From Morella rubra (taxonomy: Eukaryota > Streptophyta > Magnoliopsida > Fagales > Myricaceae), in the NCBI GenBank assembly GCA_003952965.2, contig CM025855.1:27464120-27528119 (forward strand): a stretch of DNA of 64,000 nucleotides, in the 5' to 3' direction. The notes beneath the pieces were generated by a model that saw only the letters and a program-made list of their open reading frames with translations, did not search any database and was not told the DNA's origin. Position numbers and translations under genes: made by a program. Shown here piece by piece: positions 24,347 to 34,540 of this stretch (position 1 is the stretch's first letter; each line of letters opens with the position of its first letter).

Positions 24347-25036
24347 TCTGGTATTTATTGAGCAGGCACTGTCAACATGTACCAAAGATGGTTTCTGTTG
24401 TTGTAATTTCATGGAGGACTTCAAACCGTAGGTTTTTGTTCCCCAAGTATAGTTGGTGGACAGCCTATGGTACAGATCATTCTGTATGGAGGCTTCTAAA
24501 ATTAATGTTCTCCATTTGTATGGAACAGGATGTTACCAAAACGAAGTCACTTAAGGATCGTACCTTTTTGTTCTCCCTTGAAGGAAATTAGCTATTGATC
24601 ATATTACACGCATAATAATTTCAAAAGTGTGGGCATTTTCTTTGTAATTTGAACATTTGCAAATCCATCAAGCCATATGACCCTCTTCCTTCATTTTTCT
24701 TTTCTCCCATTTTTCTGTGGCTAATTATATTTACAGATATACCAAGATATTAAAGCTAACAGTTAACACAAGATTTGTGAGCTAACAGTACTCCATGTCA
24801 GGATTGAAAAACAATAAGCATTGTTGAAAAGGAAACAAGACTTCAAATGTTCCCTACAAATGTAGAAGTGAAATCCAATGGCCTGGATTATTTTATTTAA
24901 CATTGAATCCAATGGCCTGGATGATACAAACTAAGAAGCAATGGATATCAATCGCATCATCATAATTAAGAGTAAATTAAATGGTTTTCTAACACAAAAA
25001 CAGTTACTGGGTAGAGAGAGCACCAAGGATCATACT
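24347..25036. other. Convergent 3' spacer between LPAT and UPF0496, copy 1
   Basis: LPAT (plus) and the UPF0496 gene (minus) converge on this 690 bp stretch, which should hold both 3' UTRs and both polyadenylation regions. A short repeat 'aatccaatggcctggat' occurs twice, near 24873 and 24906. No coding region or RNA gene is seen. Confidence 0.5.
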
Positions 25037-26158
25037 TCAGTTGTTGGGATGTTTTATGATCCTCTGCAAAACCACGGTTCTCGCCCTCCGGATGTCCCGG
25101 CTGCAAATGTCAGCTTGCACGCCCAAATCTTCAACATTTCTCATAAACACTCCCAGCTTCTTTTTAATCTCCTCTATTGCAATCTTGACAGCTTCTTCTT
25201 CGATGGCAAATTCTGCGGTCTGCAAGAGTGATCCAATCTCAATTTCCAGCCGGTCAATGAGAACCCGGATGTTGTCCAAGTCCTTGATAGCAACAAAGGT
25301 ACCAACTTGCATCGAGTTAATTACTTCCTTCTGTCCTTTCAAAGCATTTTCATAGTTCTTCCACAAGGAGTCAATCCACTTCCCCATTGAGCCTACAGGG
25401 ATAGCGGTAGCAGCAGCCAAAGCTGCTGCAACGGGTGGAGCAGCCATGGCTGCTGCCACAACTGAACAAATCAATACAGCAGCAAATGTGGCAACAAATA
25501 TCATACTCGAGACCTTCCTCCAAGAATGAATGTACTTAAGCTTCTTATCGAACTTGTTCTTTCGGAGTTGCAACTTCTCGAGCATAAGCATTTGTTGCTT
25601 ATAGACGGACTCAAAGATTTGGAAGAATTCTTGAGTGAAAGGGTCACCAGCTGCCTTGAAATTCTTCAACTCCTGCAAAGTCCTCGCGTACCTACTCCCT
25701 CCCACTTCACTTTCCTCATCAAACTTTTGAAGAGCGACAAGAATGAGCAATTGGTTATCCCGAACTCGCTTCAGGCACTTCTCCAATGCTGTACAGAAAT
25801 CTAGAGTCTGCAAGCTATTCTCGAAGTATTCCTCGACGAGCTCAAATAGTTCTTGATTCTTCCATATATCTTTCTTGCATTCCAAGATAACTTTAACAAC
25901 CTCCTGGTTCATCTCCAAGAGACATTCTGTGACCTCTCGCAAAGAATCGAATGAAAGGGCTCGAACTTCAACTCCTACCGCAAGAGTGTTGATGACCTGA
26001 TTGGTACGAGCTTGGAGGGTAGTGTCGAAGGACTGCAAGTCTGCATCAAGCTTGCAAGCTGCCTCATAAGAGTTCAACTCCGTTGTATACTGTAAATTGG
26101 TATTGAGATTGATGGCAGATGACGGTTCGGCGGCCTTCTTGCTCATATGGCCACCCAT
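25037..26158 (-). CDS. UPF0496 (DUF677) family protein, copy 1
   Basis: A single coding exon of 373 codons when started at MGGHMSKK (ATG at 26158). An upstream in-frame Met at 26212 exists, but the extra 18 residues do not look like the family N-terminus. The N-terminal half has the family blocks [51 protein letters not shown] and [21 protein letters not shown] strongly hydrophobic Ala/Val stretch at about residues 218-254 could be one or two membrane helices. The C-terminal part is a predicted coiled coil rich in Glu, Ile and Lys. Relatives include plant AT14A-like proteins, for which links to membrane or cytoskeleton have been proposed; the molecular function is not established. The gene is convergent with LPAT. 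Identical protein in copy 2. Confidence 0.85.
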   Translation of the reverse strand: MGGHMSKKAAEPSSAINLNTNLQYTTELNSYEAACKLDADLQSFDTTLQARTNQVINTLAVGVEVRALSFDSLREVTECLLEMNQEVVKVILECKKDIWKNQELFELVEEYFENSLQTLDFCTALEKCLKRVRDNQLLILVALQKFDEESEVGGSRYARTLQELKNFKAAGDPFTQEFFQIFESVYKQQMLMLEKLQLRKNKFDKKLKYIHSWRKVSSMIFVATFAAVLICSVVAAAMAAPPVAAALAAATAIPVGSMGKWIDSLWKNYENALKGQKEVINSMQVGTFVAIKDLDNIRVLIDRLEIEIGSLLQTAEFAIEEEAVKIAIEEIKKKLGVFMRNVEDLGVQADICSRDIRRARTVVLQRIIKHPNN

Positions 26159-27450
26159 TGCTACAAATTTCAGATCTAAAGAAAGCAAGAAATGGAACAA
26201 AACGAGATCCAATTCAGAAGCCTTGCCAATCCGTAAGCTTGCTTTCCAGAATCCCGTATTTAATCCGAGGAAACAAACAAGCCAACTTTCCTTTCTTTTC
26301 TTTTCTTTGCTGCCGCGGAACTTCTATAGAAAAACCATGAATTTATCAAACAAATTCCTTTCAGAGATTGTGAAAACCAAATTTCTGAGTGCAGTTTTCC
26401 TAAGACAAATAAAGATATCATGAAACGAATCCAATCCCAGACAGATTCCCAGCTAATATATAGAATGAATATGCACACATATCCGACCAACCCCACTTCA
26501 CCGAACTAAAAAATCGCGACTTTCATATACGCGCCCTTCATAGTTGGAAAACTTTATCACCACAAATGAAAGTTCAGAGGATTTTCTCAAGATTTTGAAA
26601 CCGACCGAGAGCGACTCAGGAACCTTTGCAAGGAATAAAAGTAGAAAGAATCGACAAACAAAATGGTTGAGATAAGTGGCGGTTTTTTATTTAAAAGGAG
26701 GAAAGCAATATAAAGGAAAGTGCGGTAGAACTTGAGGTGAATGGAGAATGAAGAAGCTTAAAGAGAACTGAAACTGCTGAGGACCAAGAGATCTGTGGGG
26801 GTGGTGGAGATTTTGAGAATAGCTTGCACGCATGGGATAAATAAGAGAGTTGGACAATGTGAAACGCGGGAAGCAATCTCTCCCTCTCTATCTCTCTCTC
26901 CGCCTCTACAGTTTTAACGCGCAAAGCAACTGTTACCGAAGACAAGGGAGAGCTAGCCGGAGGCGGAAGAAAGGATAGAAGGCGGAGGGCAGATGCTTCA
27001 GCCCCAAGACATCAGTACAGTAATTGATTTGAGAAAAACAAAGGTCTTAATGAGTGAATTCCCGAGGAAGCCATAGACTCTGCTGTAGCCTGCAAGTCTT
27101 TGATTGGAGAAAAACAAAGGTCTTAGGACTCTTCTCGAAGTCCTCAATTGACTGGGAAAATAACATATTTCTATTTGTTTTATGTTAATTTGTTTAAGTC
27201 TATATTAATGTTTTCTGTTTACTTTCCATATAAATTATTGTGATATGGAATTATGGATGCAAAATAGATAGATAGTAGCTTTTTAATCAAGTGCCCAGCT
27301 TCTTTTTCTCTCTCTCTTTCCGGGTTGCTTCTTTTTCTTTTGACATTTTTATTCAAAGATGACCTTGAGTTTTGAGTCCCCACAAAGCATTAAACACAAG
27401 AGATTTCTGCTTTTCTGCACCTGATCGCAGTTCTTCGAATGAAGGCAAGC
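26159..27450. promoter_or_regulatory. UPF0496 upstream region, copy 1
   Basis: This is read on the minus strand upstream of the UPF0496 ATG. TTTGTAG just before the start could be a 3' splice site of a 5' UTR intron, whose leader exon would lie near 26850-26950 beside CT/GA-rich tracts ('tctctctctccgcctc'). A short repeat, 'gagaaaaacaaaggtctta', occurs twice, at about 27031 and 27106. No other gene is recognised. Promoter and intron limits are inference. Confidence 0.4.
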
Positions 27451-28182
27451 TTTAAAAGTACATATTCGTCGGCAGAAGTCGGCCTAAAAGGAATAGTTGC
27501 TCAGATAGTTTGATGTTTTAGCAATTTATAATGATCTTCAAACTCAAATGATGGCTTGGTGTCCAAGAATCAATTTGCCCATTTTCTCAGACTGTCTGAA
27601 TCGAAAGGAAATTACACGGATTGTGTAAAAAGTACTCATAAAATATACATGAAAATATATTTTATGTGTCCAAATTAAAATTCTAAATAAATTTAACGTA
27701 CCAATATATGGTATGGAATACTCATAGTTGATGACGAAATGTCCTTCCTCAACTCATTAAAGTTTCGTGAAAATCCCAAAAAAAAAAAAAAAAAGCATTA
27801 ATTTCTGCTTAATCTTCTTCGACTTTAAAAGTACATATTCGACGGCCTAAAAGGAATAGTTGCTCAGATAGTTTGATGTTTTAGCAATTTATAATGATCT
27901 TCAAACTCAAATGATGGCTTGGTGTCCAAGAATCAATTTGCCCATTTTCTCAGACTGTCTGGTGTTTTCGGATTTGTGTAAAAAGTACTCATAAAATATA
28001 CATGAAAATATATTTTATGTGTCCAAATTAAAATTCTAAATAAATTTAACGTACCAATATATGGTATGGAATACTCATAGTTGATGACGAAATGTCCTTC
28101 CTCAACTCATTAAAGTTTCGTGAAAATGGAAAAAGTGACCAAAAAAAAAAAAAAGCAAAAGAAATTCCTTAACTACTTCGAC
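27451..28182 (+). repeat. Local direct tandem duplication of about 370 bp, copy 1
   Basis: Unit 1 is 27451-27823 and unit 2 is 27824-28182. Both start TTTAAAAGTACATATTCG and end CTTCGAC. They are nearly identical over the shared 'ggaatagttgctcagatag' to 'catagttgatgacgaaatg' core. Unit 2 lacks about 10 bases near its start, has a different stretch after 'cagactgtct', and differs around its poly(A) run. The divergence makes this older than the 27.7 kb duplication. It is non-coding. Confidence 0.85.
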
Positions 28183-28802
28183 TAATGCATGATGTAGTTT
28201 TCGTGAAAAACAGGGGTGTTTTCGGTGGTGAGACTCCGTAAAGCGCGAGGAAAACAGAACCAAAAAGCAAGTCGTTTTCGGAAAGACAGCAACTAGTGGT
28301 CCGAGCCACTCGCTTTTCGGAGATGTTCTTTTATGGATCACTGCCCTTCACCTGACACGTAAGGCCAGAAACAATACGTGTCGGCGAGTCACTGGTTGCC
28401 TCCTTTTGGCCGATTTGAAAACGATTGCACGCTACGTCAACGGATTTTTCCATTCACGTGTTTTGTGGGGCTCTGCATCTGTTGCTTTCCTTGCGAAGAC
28501 ACTGCACAACCAATTTATTATTTTGAGTCACATCAAGATTGAATCTGTGGTGGATATTGATTGAATGTACACGTAGGATAGACTTCGAGTCCCTTACCGA
28601 GTAGACGTAGATTTTGAACCCAAAGGATACGAAGAAAATAAAATGATAATTATCCAAAAAGAAAAATGATCCACCTGGACAAAAATAAATCTTTATATTT
28701 TTCCTCTGTACATTACAGATATTCATATCTCTTGCTTTTCTCTCTACGTTGACAATTAGTACTGCTTAGGCTCCAACAATAGTGCGAGCAATATTGATCA
28801 GG
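28183..28802. other. Gene-free spacer, copy 1
   Basis: Moderately GC-rich bases around 28200-28460 (with ACGTGTC and CACGTG-like motifs near 28370 and 28455) give way to AT-rich DNA. The minus-strand frames here show no family resemblance. ACGT-core motifs are plant bZIP/ABRE-type sites by general knowledge, but no gene start is close enough to assign them. Confidence 0.35.
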
Positions 28803-28980
28803 ATGATGTTCGTTTTCTTAATTTTTTTAAGATTTTTTAAGATTTTTAAAATTTTAAAATCAGATATATTTTTTAATATTATTTAAAAATAATTGCAACA
28901 CGTATATTAATAAAGTTAATATCATCTAAACATTTTTAAAATATTAAAAATTCTCAAAAAACATTCTAACGGAACATCTT
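28803..28980. mobile_element. Small AT-rich MITE-like repeat, copy 1
   Basis: About 178 bp with inverted ends: GATGTTCGTT at the left and, read inverted, GATGTTCCGTT at the right. The inside is almost pure A/T. A diverged relative lies at about 3865-4010. No target duplication was recognised, so the family is not assigned. Confidence 0.5.
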
Positions 28981-29276
28981 CTAGATCGCGATCTCATTCT
29001 CGCCTCTTTGGATTTTGTGTATAGAATTTTTTTTGGTTATTGTACAAGTTGTGTTTGGGTGGTTTTTTTTTTATAGTGTAAATTTTCTTGGATTAGTGAA
29101 AAGATTGTTAGAGTTTATAAAAAAAATATTGAAATTTGTAAAAAAAAAAAAAAAGGATTTTGAAAATTTTGGCAACCAAAAGATTGTATTCATTTTTACT
29201 GTAAAGAAAAAAAATTGTATGAGCAAATTTTATTAGAATGACAAAGAACTAACATATAGGTGAACAGACACTTAGT

Positions 29277-29657
29277 CCATGTTTGGTTAATGATTTAAAT
29301 TTTATTTTTATTTTTAAAATGTTTTCCAATCTAAACATGATTTTTTTCACACAAACAAATTTCAATTTTCAATACAAAATTTTATCTAATCGTTGGCCGT
29401 AATTTATGTGAAAAACAACACAAAAACCAAAAAAAATATTACAAAAACCCATAAAAACTTCCCTTACAAAAATCTTCATCCAAACATATTTTTTTACGCT
29501 CACATTCTCCAATAGGATGAATTTCAAAAATTTTCTATTTCTAAACATCATTTCTATAGACTCCAGCATTCTCACAAATACATAGAAAGAACATATCTCA
29601 AAAAATTTCTAAATCATTATACAAAAAACGTTTTTAAAACCAAACCAAACATGGGTG
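29277..29657. mobile_element. MITE with CCATGTTTGGTT inverted ends, copy 1
   Basis: The left end reads CCATGTTTGGTTAATG and the right end reads AACCAAACATGG, an exact 12-base terminal inverted repeat around about 380 bp of AT-rich DNA. There is no coding capacity. The TGTTTGG core is common in Tourist-like and other plant MITEs. I could not define a target duplication. The spacer 28981-29276 just before it holds poly(A)/poly(T) tracts and nothing else recognised. Confidence 0.65.
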
Positions 29658-30348
29658 TCTTTCTCACTCTTCAAGAATCATGTAAGTTAGAGGATTCAAA
29701 CTTGACAATTGTAAGAAACATATACTCACTTATCAAACAAAACAAGACAACTTGAGATCAAATTTGTGTTCATGATTCATCTTTGTGTCATCTAGCTAAT
29801 GTTTGTAATTCAAACACCTTCACCAACTTTTCCAACTAAAAGAAGATTAAAAAAAAAATTGCACATTAATAAGGTTGTAGCCCAGTTAGTACTAGGGCTG
29901 AAAACCAACCAGTCGGTTAGGTTTTGGGCCCAAATCGTGGGCTGAACCAACTGGTTCGGTTTTCAAAATTTTCCAACCACCGGTTGGGAGATACGGCCAT
30001 GCCGACTAGGTTCAGGAGTCGGCCCAGTTCGGTCGATTAGGCCCAATAATGGGCCCAAAATTAACTTTTTTAAAATCTTAATTTAATGACCCAAATTCAT
30101 TTTATTTTTTTTAAGCCCAAATCTCTCTTTGTTCAGCCCATTTGGTGACCCAAATTTACCCCTTTTTTCAAATATTTCACACGATTTAACACATTATAAT
30201 GCAATTTTTATGCTTCTTTGGGTTTTTGTAGCTGTGCATGCCGCATGGGTCCTAAGACTCCTAACAAATAACAATTAACAACATACTTAAAAAAAAAATA
30301 AGAAAAACAAATGGGCTATTAAATATCTAGCCCTAACAAGTATCAACT

Positions 30349-33300
30349 TGTAACACCCCTCCCTTGTTTAATATAGTTTTATGTATAAGTTATAATAGTT
30401 GTGCTCATGTGAAATATTTTTCCTTGTGTTTGCTTTTACTAGGGTCTGACAGGGCAAGCGCTTGAGTGCCTGGGAAAAATAATTCCCGGGGGTCATTGAG
30501 TTTTGAGGTCGGGGTACTTAAGTTTTAAATCCCGGGGTTATTGGATTGAAAAGCCCAGGGTTATTGTAGTGAAAATGCCCGGGGTCATCGAGTAGGATAT
30601 GCCCAGGTCACTAAGTATTCAAGTCCCGGGGTGTATTGAGTGCCCAGGGAGCTCCTGGGAGTAACTATGATCTGAATGCCATGTAGGGGGGGAGTAGTGC
30701 CCGGGCTCTGCAATCCTCTTACTTTATTAAATCTGAAGATGCCCGGGGCTTATTTTTTTAGTCGCGGGATGACAGAGCCCTGTAAAGTTTCCTTTTCCTG
30801 TTATCTTTTTCTACGTGTTTTAACCGTGTGGTGTGCATTAAATATACTCTTACCATATCTTATCAAATCACTTAGATGGAGCTTTGTCATTGGCGCATTA
30901 TTTAATGTTCTGCTTGTTAAGAGATACGTGAGATATGGGGAGCTTAGGTGGCTGCTTATGTATGGGTACGACCTGATTTACTAATATTGCCTAGACCTCT
31001 AGCTTAGGGTGTGTAGAGTGGCTAGGGGAATTCACCAGTGAGTTACATTCGATTTATATTGTCAGCAAAGATTTACTTGGCTAAAACTGATAACAACATT
31101 AGGAGAGAAACTTTAGTTGACTTAGAGAGAAAGAGAGGGAAAGTGACGTGAAACACTTGGTGACCAAAGAAATTGACCGAAGGATAAGAGGAGGAAAAGA
31201 CCAAAGAAAAGGGGGGAGATTACGAGGAAGTTGGAAAAAGTGAGGTATTTTGGCCTGCACTTTTCTTCCCTTTAGCTTTTGTCTTTTCTTTTCCTAACAT
31301 GGTGTCTTGCTATTTTTAGGTATTTTACTCTTTCAAAAACGCCATACATCAACGAGCTGAGGTAAGGGTGTAGAGTTTGTCTTAAATAGGGGTATTGGGG
31401 TTGTTCGGATTGTGCTTAAAACGTGACTTTTATCATGAGAAGGTAAAAGACAAGTAACCCATTTTTGTTCCTGCGTTGGATTTAAACCAAACAAAACATG
31501 TGAAAGGGCTTATAAGAGAAAAGGGGCCAAAAGACTTTAGGGACCACCTGAAGCCAGATTTGACTTTTGAGAACAAGGGGTTTTTATATATGCCTGGGGA
31601 AGACTGTTTTAGATAGGCTCGGGAAAGATTTGGTTGTATTTATGCCCGAGAAGCTTTTATTCTTACATGCCCGGGGAAGATGTTTTTGAATGCCCGGGAA
31701 AGGTTTTGTTTTTACATGCCCGGGAAGCTTTTGTTTATATAAGCTCGGGATAATGTTTTTCTTTGTAGACTCGAGAAGAGTAATTTTGAATGCCCGGGAA
31801 AGGTTTTTCTTTCTATATGCCCGGGAAGATTTTTTTTTTTTGTATGTTCAAGAAGACTTATATTTTTATCTATGCCCGGGAAGACTATTTTTATGCTCAG
31901 GAAGAATTTTCTTTATATGCTCGAGAAGCCTTTTCTTTTAGAAATAGTCAAGAGCCCTAACTCCTTAAATAGCCGGTCGTTAGTGGGTTTAAAATAAAAA
32001 CAAACAATCCAACCGTATAAGTTGTTGGACTTGCCTATTACAACATATGGTATTTAGATCGTTGCAGCCATGATGACTTAGATGTTATTAATTATAGCAC
32101 ATGAACATCACATGAAATGGCCACTTAGGGATTAAGAAAATTACTGTGAATTTAGGTTGCTTCATTTTATATGACAGTTGATATATGAAATCCATTGTAA
32201 TTCTTTGATTACTTGATTATCAATGAGGTATATGACACATGTTGCATCATCATGTCATGGGTCATGTCATGGGTGTGGGAAATCGAATAACAGAATGACA
32301 AAAATGAAACTCATACCCAAGGTGGTCCGATGACAGAGTGACGGTACCGATCACAACAGTGGGATAGTGCAAGCCACCACTGAAAGGAGTGGTTGGTATC
32401 CCTGGCGTGAAACAATATACGCTTGATAGGTCCTGGTGCCGGGGCACGGGACAGTCCTAGAGGAGAGGAGAGGAGGTTAAACAGACTCTGGGAGGGACGC
32501 ACAACCCAGACTCTAGGGGTTAAACAGAGAGACTGAAAGGACACCTCTGATGACCAGAAAAGAAAGGAAAGAAAGAACGAAAGAAAAGAAAGAAAGTGAA
32601 ATGACCGGGAAACAGATGCATCATCTCTGCATTGCATTGATCATACATGTTATCCTGTTCATGATTATCAATGCTTAATTCTTATTGTTTACATGCTACG
32701 ATAATTGTTCATAACATGTTCCCTTTTTCCCCCCTTACTGAGTCAGTAGGACTCACCCCTTTATTTGTTTAAATTTTCTTGTATGTACCGCTATGGTTGT
32801 GGACCCTGGACATAACAGATGTTAATCTTTATGAGCGAAGAGCTTTTGGATGTTGACCCATACATTTTAGTGATGATGATCTGGACGTATATCACTGAGT
32901 CATTCGAGGTTTTCATGGGATACGAGTCCTAATGGTACCTTAAAGAGCCTCCGACCATCCCAGTTCCCTCAGTTGAGGATTTCGAGCTAGTTGATTTTGA
33001 CCCAACTCTTTTGTATGACGTCCCTCCTCCACCAGCGCCACCGGTAGAGGATATCGGGAAATGAAATTATTGACCTAACCTTCGACACCGAGTCGAAGGT
33101 TGACTATATATCAGTTGTAGTCGTTCTTTTTGGGTTAGTTCGTGTACATTCTATTCTAGTTTTTTTCTTGTTGTAGGACGGAAAGTTGTAGACAGCTTCC
33201 ACTTTTGTGTTTACTTTCTTTTACTGTTGTATCTCATGAAGGATTTTGTTCTTTGTAAAATGCACTAGTGGAAAAATTTTGTATTTATATTTTTGAGATT

Positions 33301-33636
33301 TCCCTTTATCCTGTTTCTTCCTTAAGCCACAAGCCACCCTTAACTTTCATTTCTTTACCAAATTGTTTTAAAATATTTTTCTAAGTTCACATACTTAATT
33401 TATTAAGTTATTTTAGTCTCCTCATTTAATACAGTGTAACCTATCTGTTACATCCCTAAAACTATTATTTTCCTTCCTTACTATACTTATCTCTTTTCAC
33501 TAAAACGTTTCCGTTAAACTTTTTCAAAGCCAGTTATTAGGCCTTTATAGGATTAATGCGTGCAGTAATTTCCGTTTGTGTGCATTCTATTATTATAGGA
33601 GAGCCTAGGGGGTAAGTACTTGCATGGAGCGTGACA
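30349..33636. mobile_element. Solo LTR of a retrotransposon nested in the hAT element, copy 1
   Basis: It starts TGTAACACCCC and ends GCGTGACA, so has the TG...CA ends of LTRs, and is flanked by a perfect 5 bp target duplication CAACT (30344-30348 and 33637-33641). The 3288 bp contain no gag, protease, reverse transcriptase or integrase similarity and no second copy of the start motif, so a solo LTR left by recombination (or a non-coding element) fits best. A GAGTCAGTAGGACTC stem-like motif lies near 32741. Two internal stretches are rich in CCCGGG motifs. The superfamily is uncertain; the size suggests Gypsy. Confidence 0.85.
30430..31950. repeat. Two blocks of degenerate CCCGGG-containing repeats inside the LTR, copy 1
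   Basis: Block one (about 30430-30790) has CCCGGG or one-base variants every 30-50 bases, each followed by phrases like 'gtcattgag' or 'ttattg'. Block two (about 31590-31950) repeats a unit near ATGCCCGGGAAGATTTTT every 27-36 bases, with variants such as GCTCGGGA, CTCGAGAAG and GTTCAAGAAG. I count about 12 exact CCCGGG sites in the two blocks. The frame across block two (31690-31941) is a by-product of the repeat. Confidence 0.7.
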
Positions 33637-33921
33637 CAACTACCCAAAAAAAATAAAAAGAAAAATAAGCTACAAGTTAACAATTAACAACAACAAATAA
33701 ATTAAAATTACAACAACCAAAAAAATTAAAATTAGAACAAGTTTCAAATATTCCGACTTCCATTACATTTAATCGTCAACTGGGCGCTTCTCGGACAGCC
33801 CAAGGATCTCCACTGTTGAAAACAAATAGCAAATCAAAGCAAGTTAAGTATACATAAATATAAATTGTGATTAAAATGAATTATAATTGACTAGATAAAT
33901 TAAAATACTTGCTTCTTCTTC

Positions 33922-34246
33922 TTATTTCTCTATATTTTTCACTAACTCATAATCAACAATAGACTTAGCAATAGAGTCTTCACCTCTCCAATTTTGTGCA
34001 CATATGAGGGCCTCTACTGTTCGAGGAGCCAATGAATTCCGATAAGGGTCTAGAACACGTCCTCCGATTCTAAAAGCAGACTCTAAAAATACTGTAGAAA
34101 TTGGGATAGTCATAACATCTCTAGCCATGTGAGCAAGAATAGGATACTTAGATGCATTGGACTTCCACCACTGTAAAATATTGAATTCCTCAGTTCTTGC
34201 ATCACGACCATCAGTCAAATACTGTTCCACCTTTGATTTTCCATCA
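33922..34246 (-). pseudogene. hAT transposase C-terminal fragment at the duplication junction
   Basis: About 108 codons, open from the junction to a stop at 33922. They hold the hAT C-terminal dimerisation region: WWKSNASKYPILAHMARD, then PISTVFLESAFRIGGRVLD and LAPRTVEALICAQNW. It is the same region as 61610-61934 with a handful of substitutions (for example ILQWW here, ILHWW there). The upstream coding part is missing because PLAA intron DNA begins at 34247, and a stop codon lies just across the junction in this frame. The fragment faces the same way as the truncated PLAA copy, so PLAA transcripts would run into it. Confidence 0.85.
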
Positions 34247-34540
34247 GCTCAAGTTTAATTTTGCACACTTAGAATAAGTTAGTTGCGCCATCTTAAGTAC
34301 GAGAATGAGAACATTTTGTCTTCGGAGCAATCATTTCAAAAGTGTTAAATCTTTCTTTTTCTTTTTCCCAGAAAAGTTGTACTTACATGTCAAAACTGAA
34401 AGGAAAACTTGAAAAATCTAGCCGTTCTTCAACGAATTCAACCACAAGTCACATCCATAAACCCAATAGGGTACTCAATTAAAAAGCCATACCCAAAAAA
34501 AAAAAAAAAAAAAACCAATGAAGAAGAAAAAAAATAATAC

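Larger units (their letters stand above)
6541..34246 (+). repeat. 27.7 kb direct tandem duplication, copy 1
   Basis: 27,706 bp repeated almost base for base at 34247-61934. Corresponding features stay at an offset of 27702-27706 over more than 23 kb. The unit begins inside the last PLAA intron and ends inside the coding part of a hAT transposase. Differences lie near the ends: small tract changes at 6654-6830, a C/G homopolymer near 9080 and one insertion near 10966 on the left, then about 20 changes from 30751 to 34246. From about 11 kb to 30.7 kb I saw no length difference, and every reading frame is the same. Confidence 0.95.
29893..34246 (-). mobile_element. hAT transposon, 3'-side piece cut by the duplication junction, with nested LTR (copy 1)
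   Basis: The outer end begins TAGGGCTGAAAACC at 29893, preceded by GTTAGTAC, the predicted 8 bp target duplication. The next 150 bp are rich in GGGCCCA, CCGGTTGG and GGTTCGG motifs, as in hAT subterminal regions. The piece then contains a solo LTR (30349-33636) and the last 108 codons of a transposase on the minus strand. It stops abruptly at 34246, where PLAA intron sequence begins. The same element continues intact past the matching point in copy 2. Confidence 0.8.

Noticed and set aside
26097-26423. Plus-strand frames over the UPF0496 start and leader
   Set aside because: Shadows of the UPF0496 coding strand and its 5' UTR, with no own motif.
31690-31941. Phe/Tyr-rich frame in the LTR (and its partner at 59376)
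   Set aside because: It is created by the repeated ATGCCCGGGAA unit with T-rich spacers; the two copies differ in frame, and no domain is present.
30430-31950. CRISPR-like array
   Set aside because: The units are degenerate, unevenly spaced, and lie inside a plant LTR; there are no near-identical direct repeats with unique spacers and no cas genes.
30349-33636. A complete retrotransposon with internal genes
   Set aside because: No gag, protease, reverse transcriptase or integrase motif and no second LTR start were found, so a solo LTR fits better.
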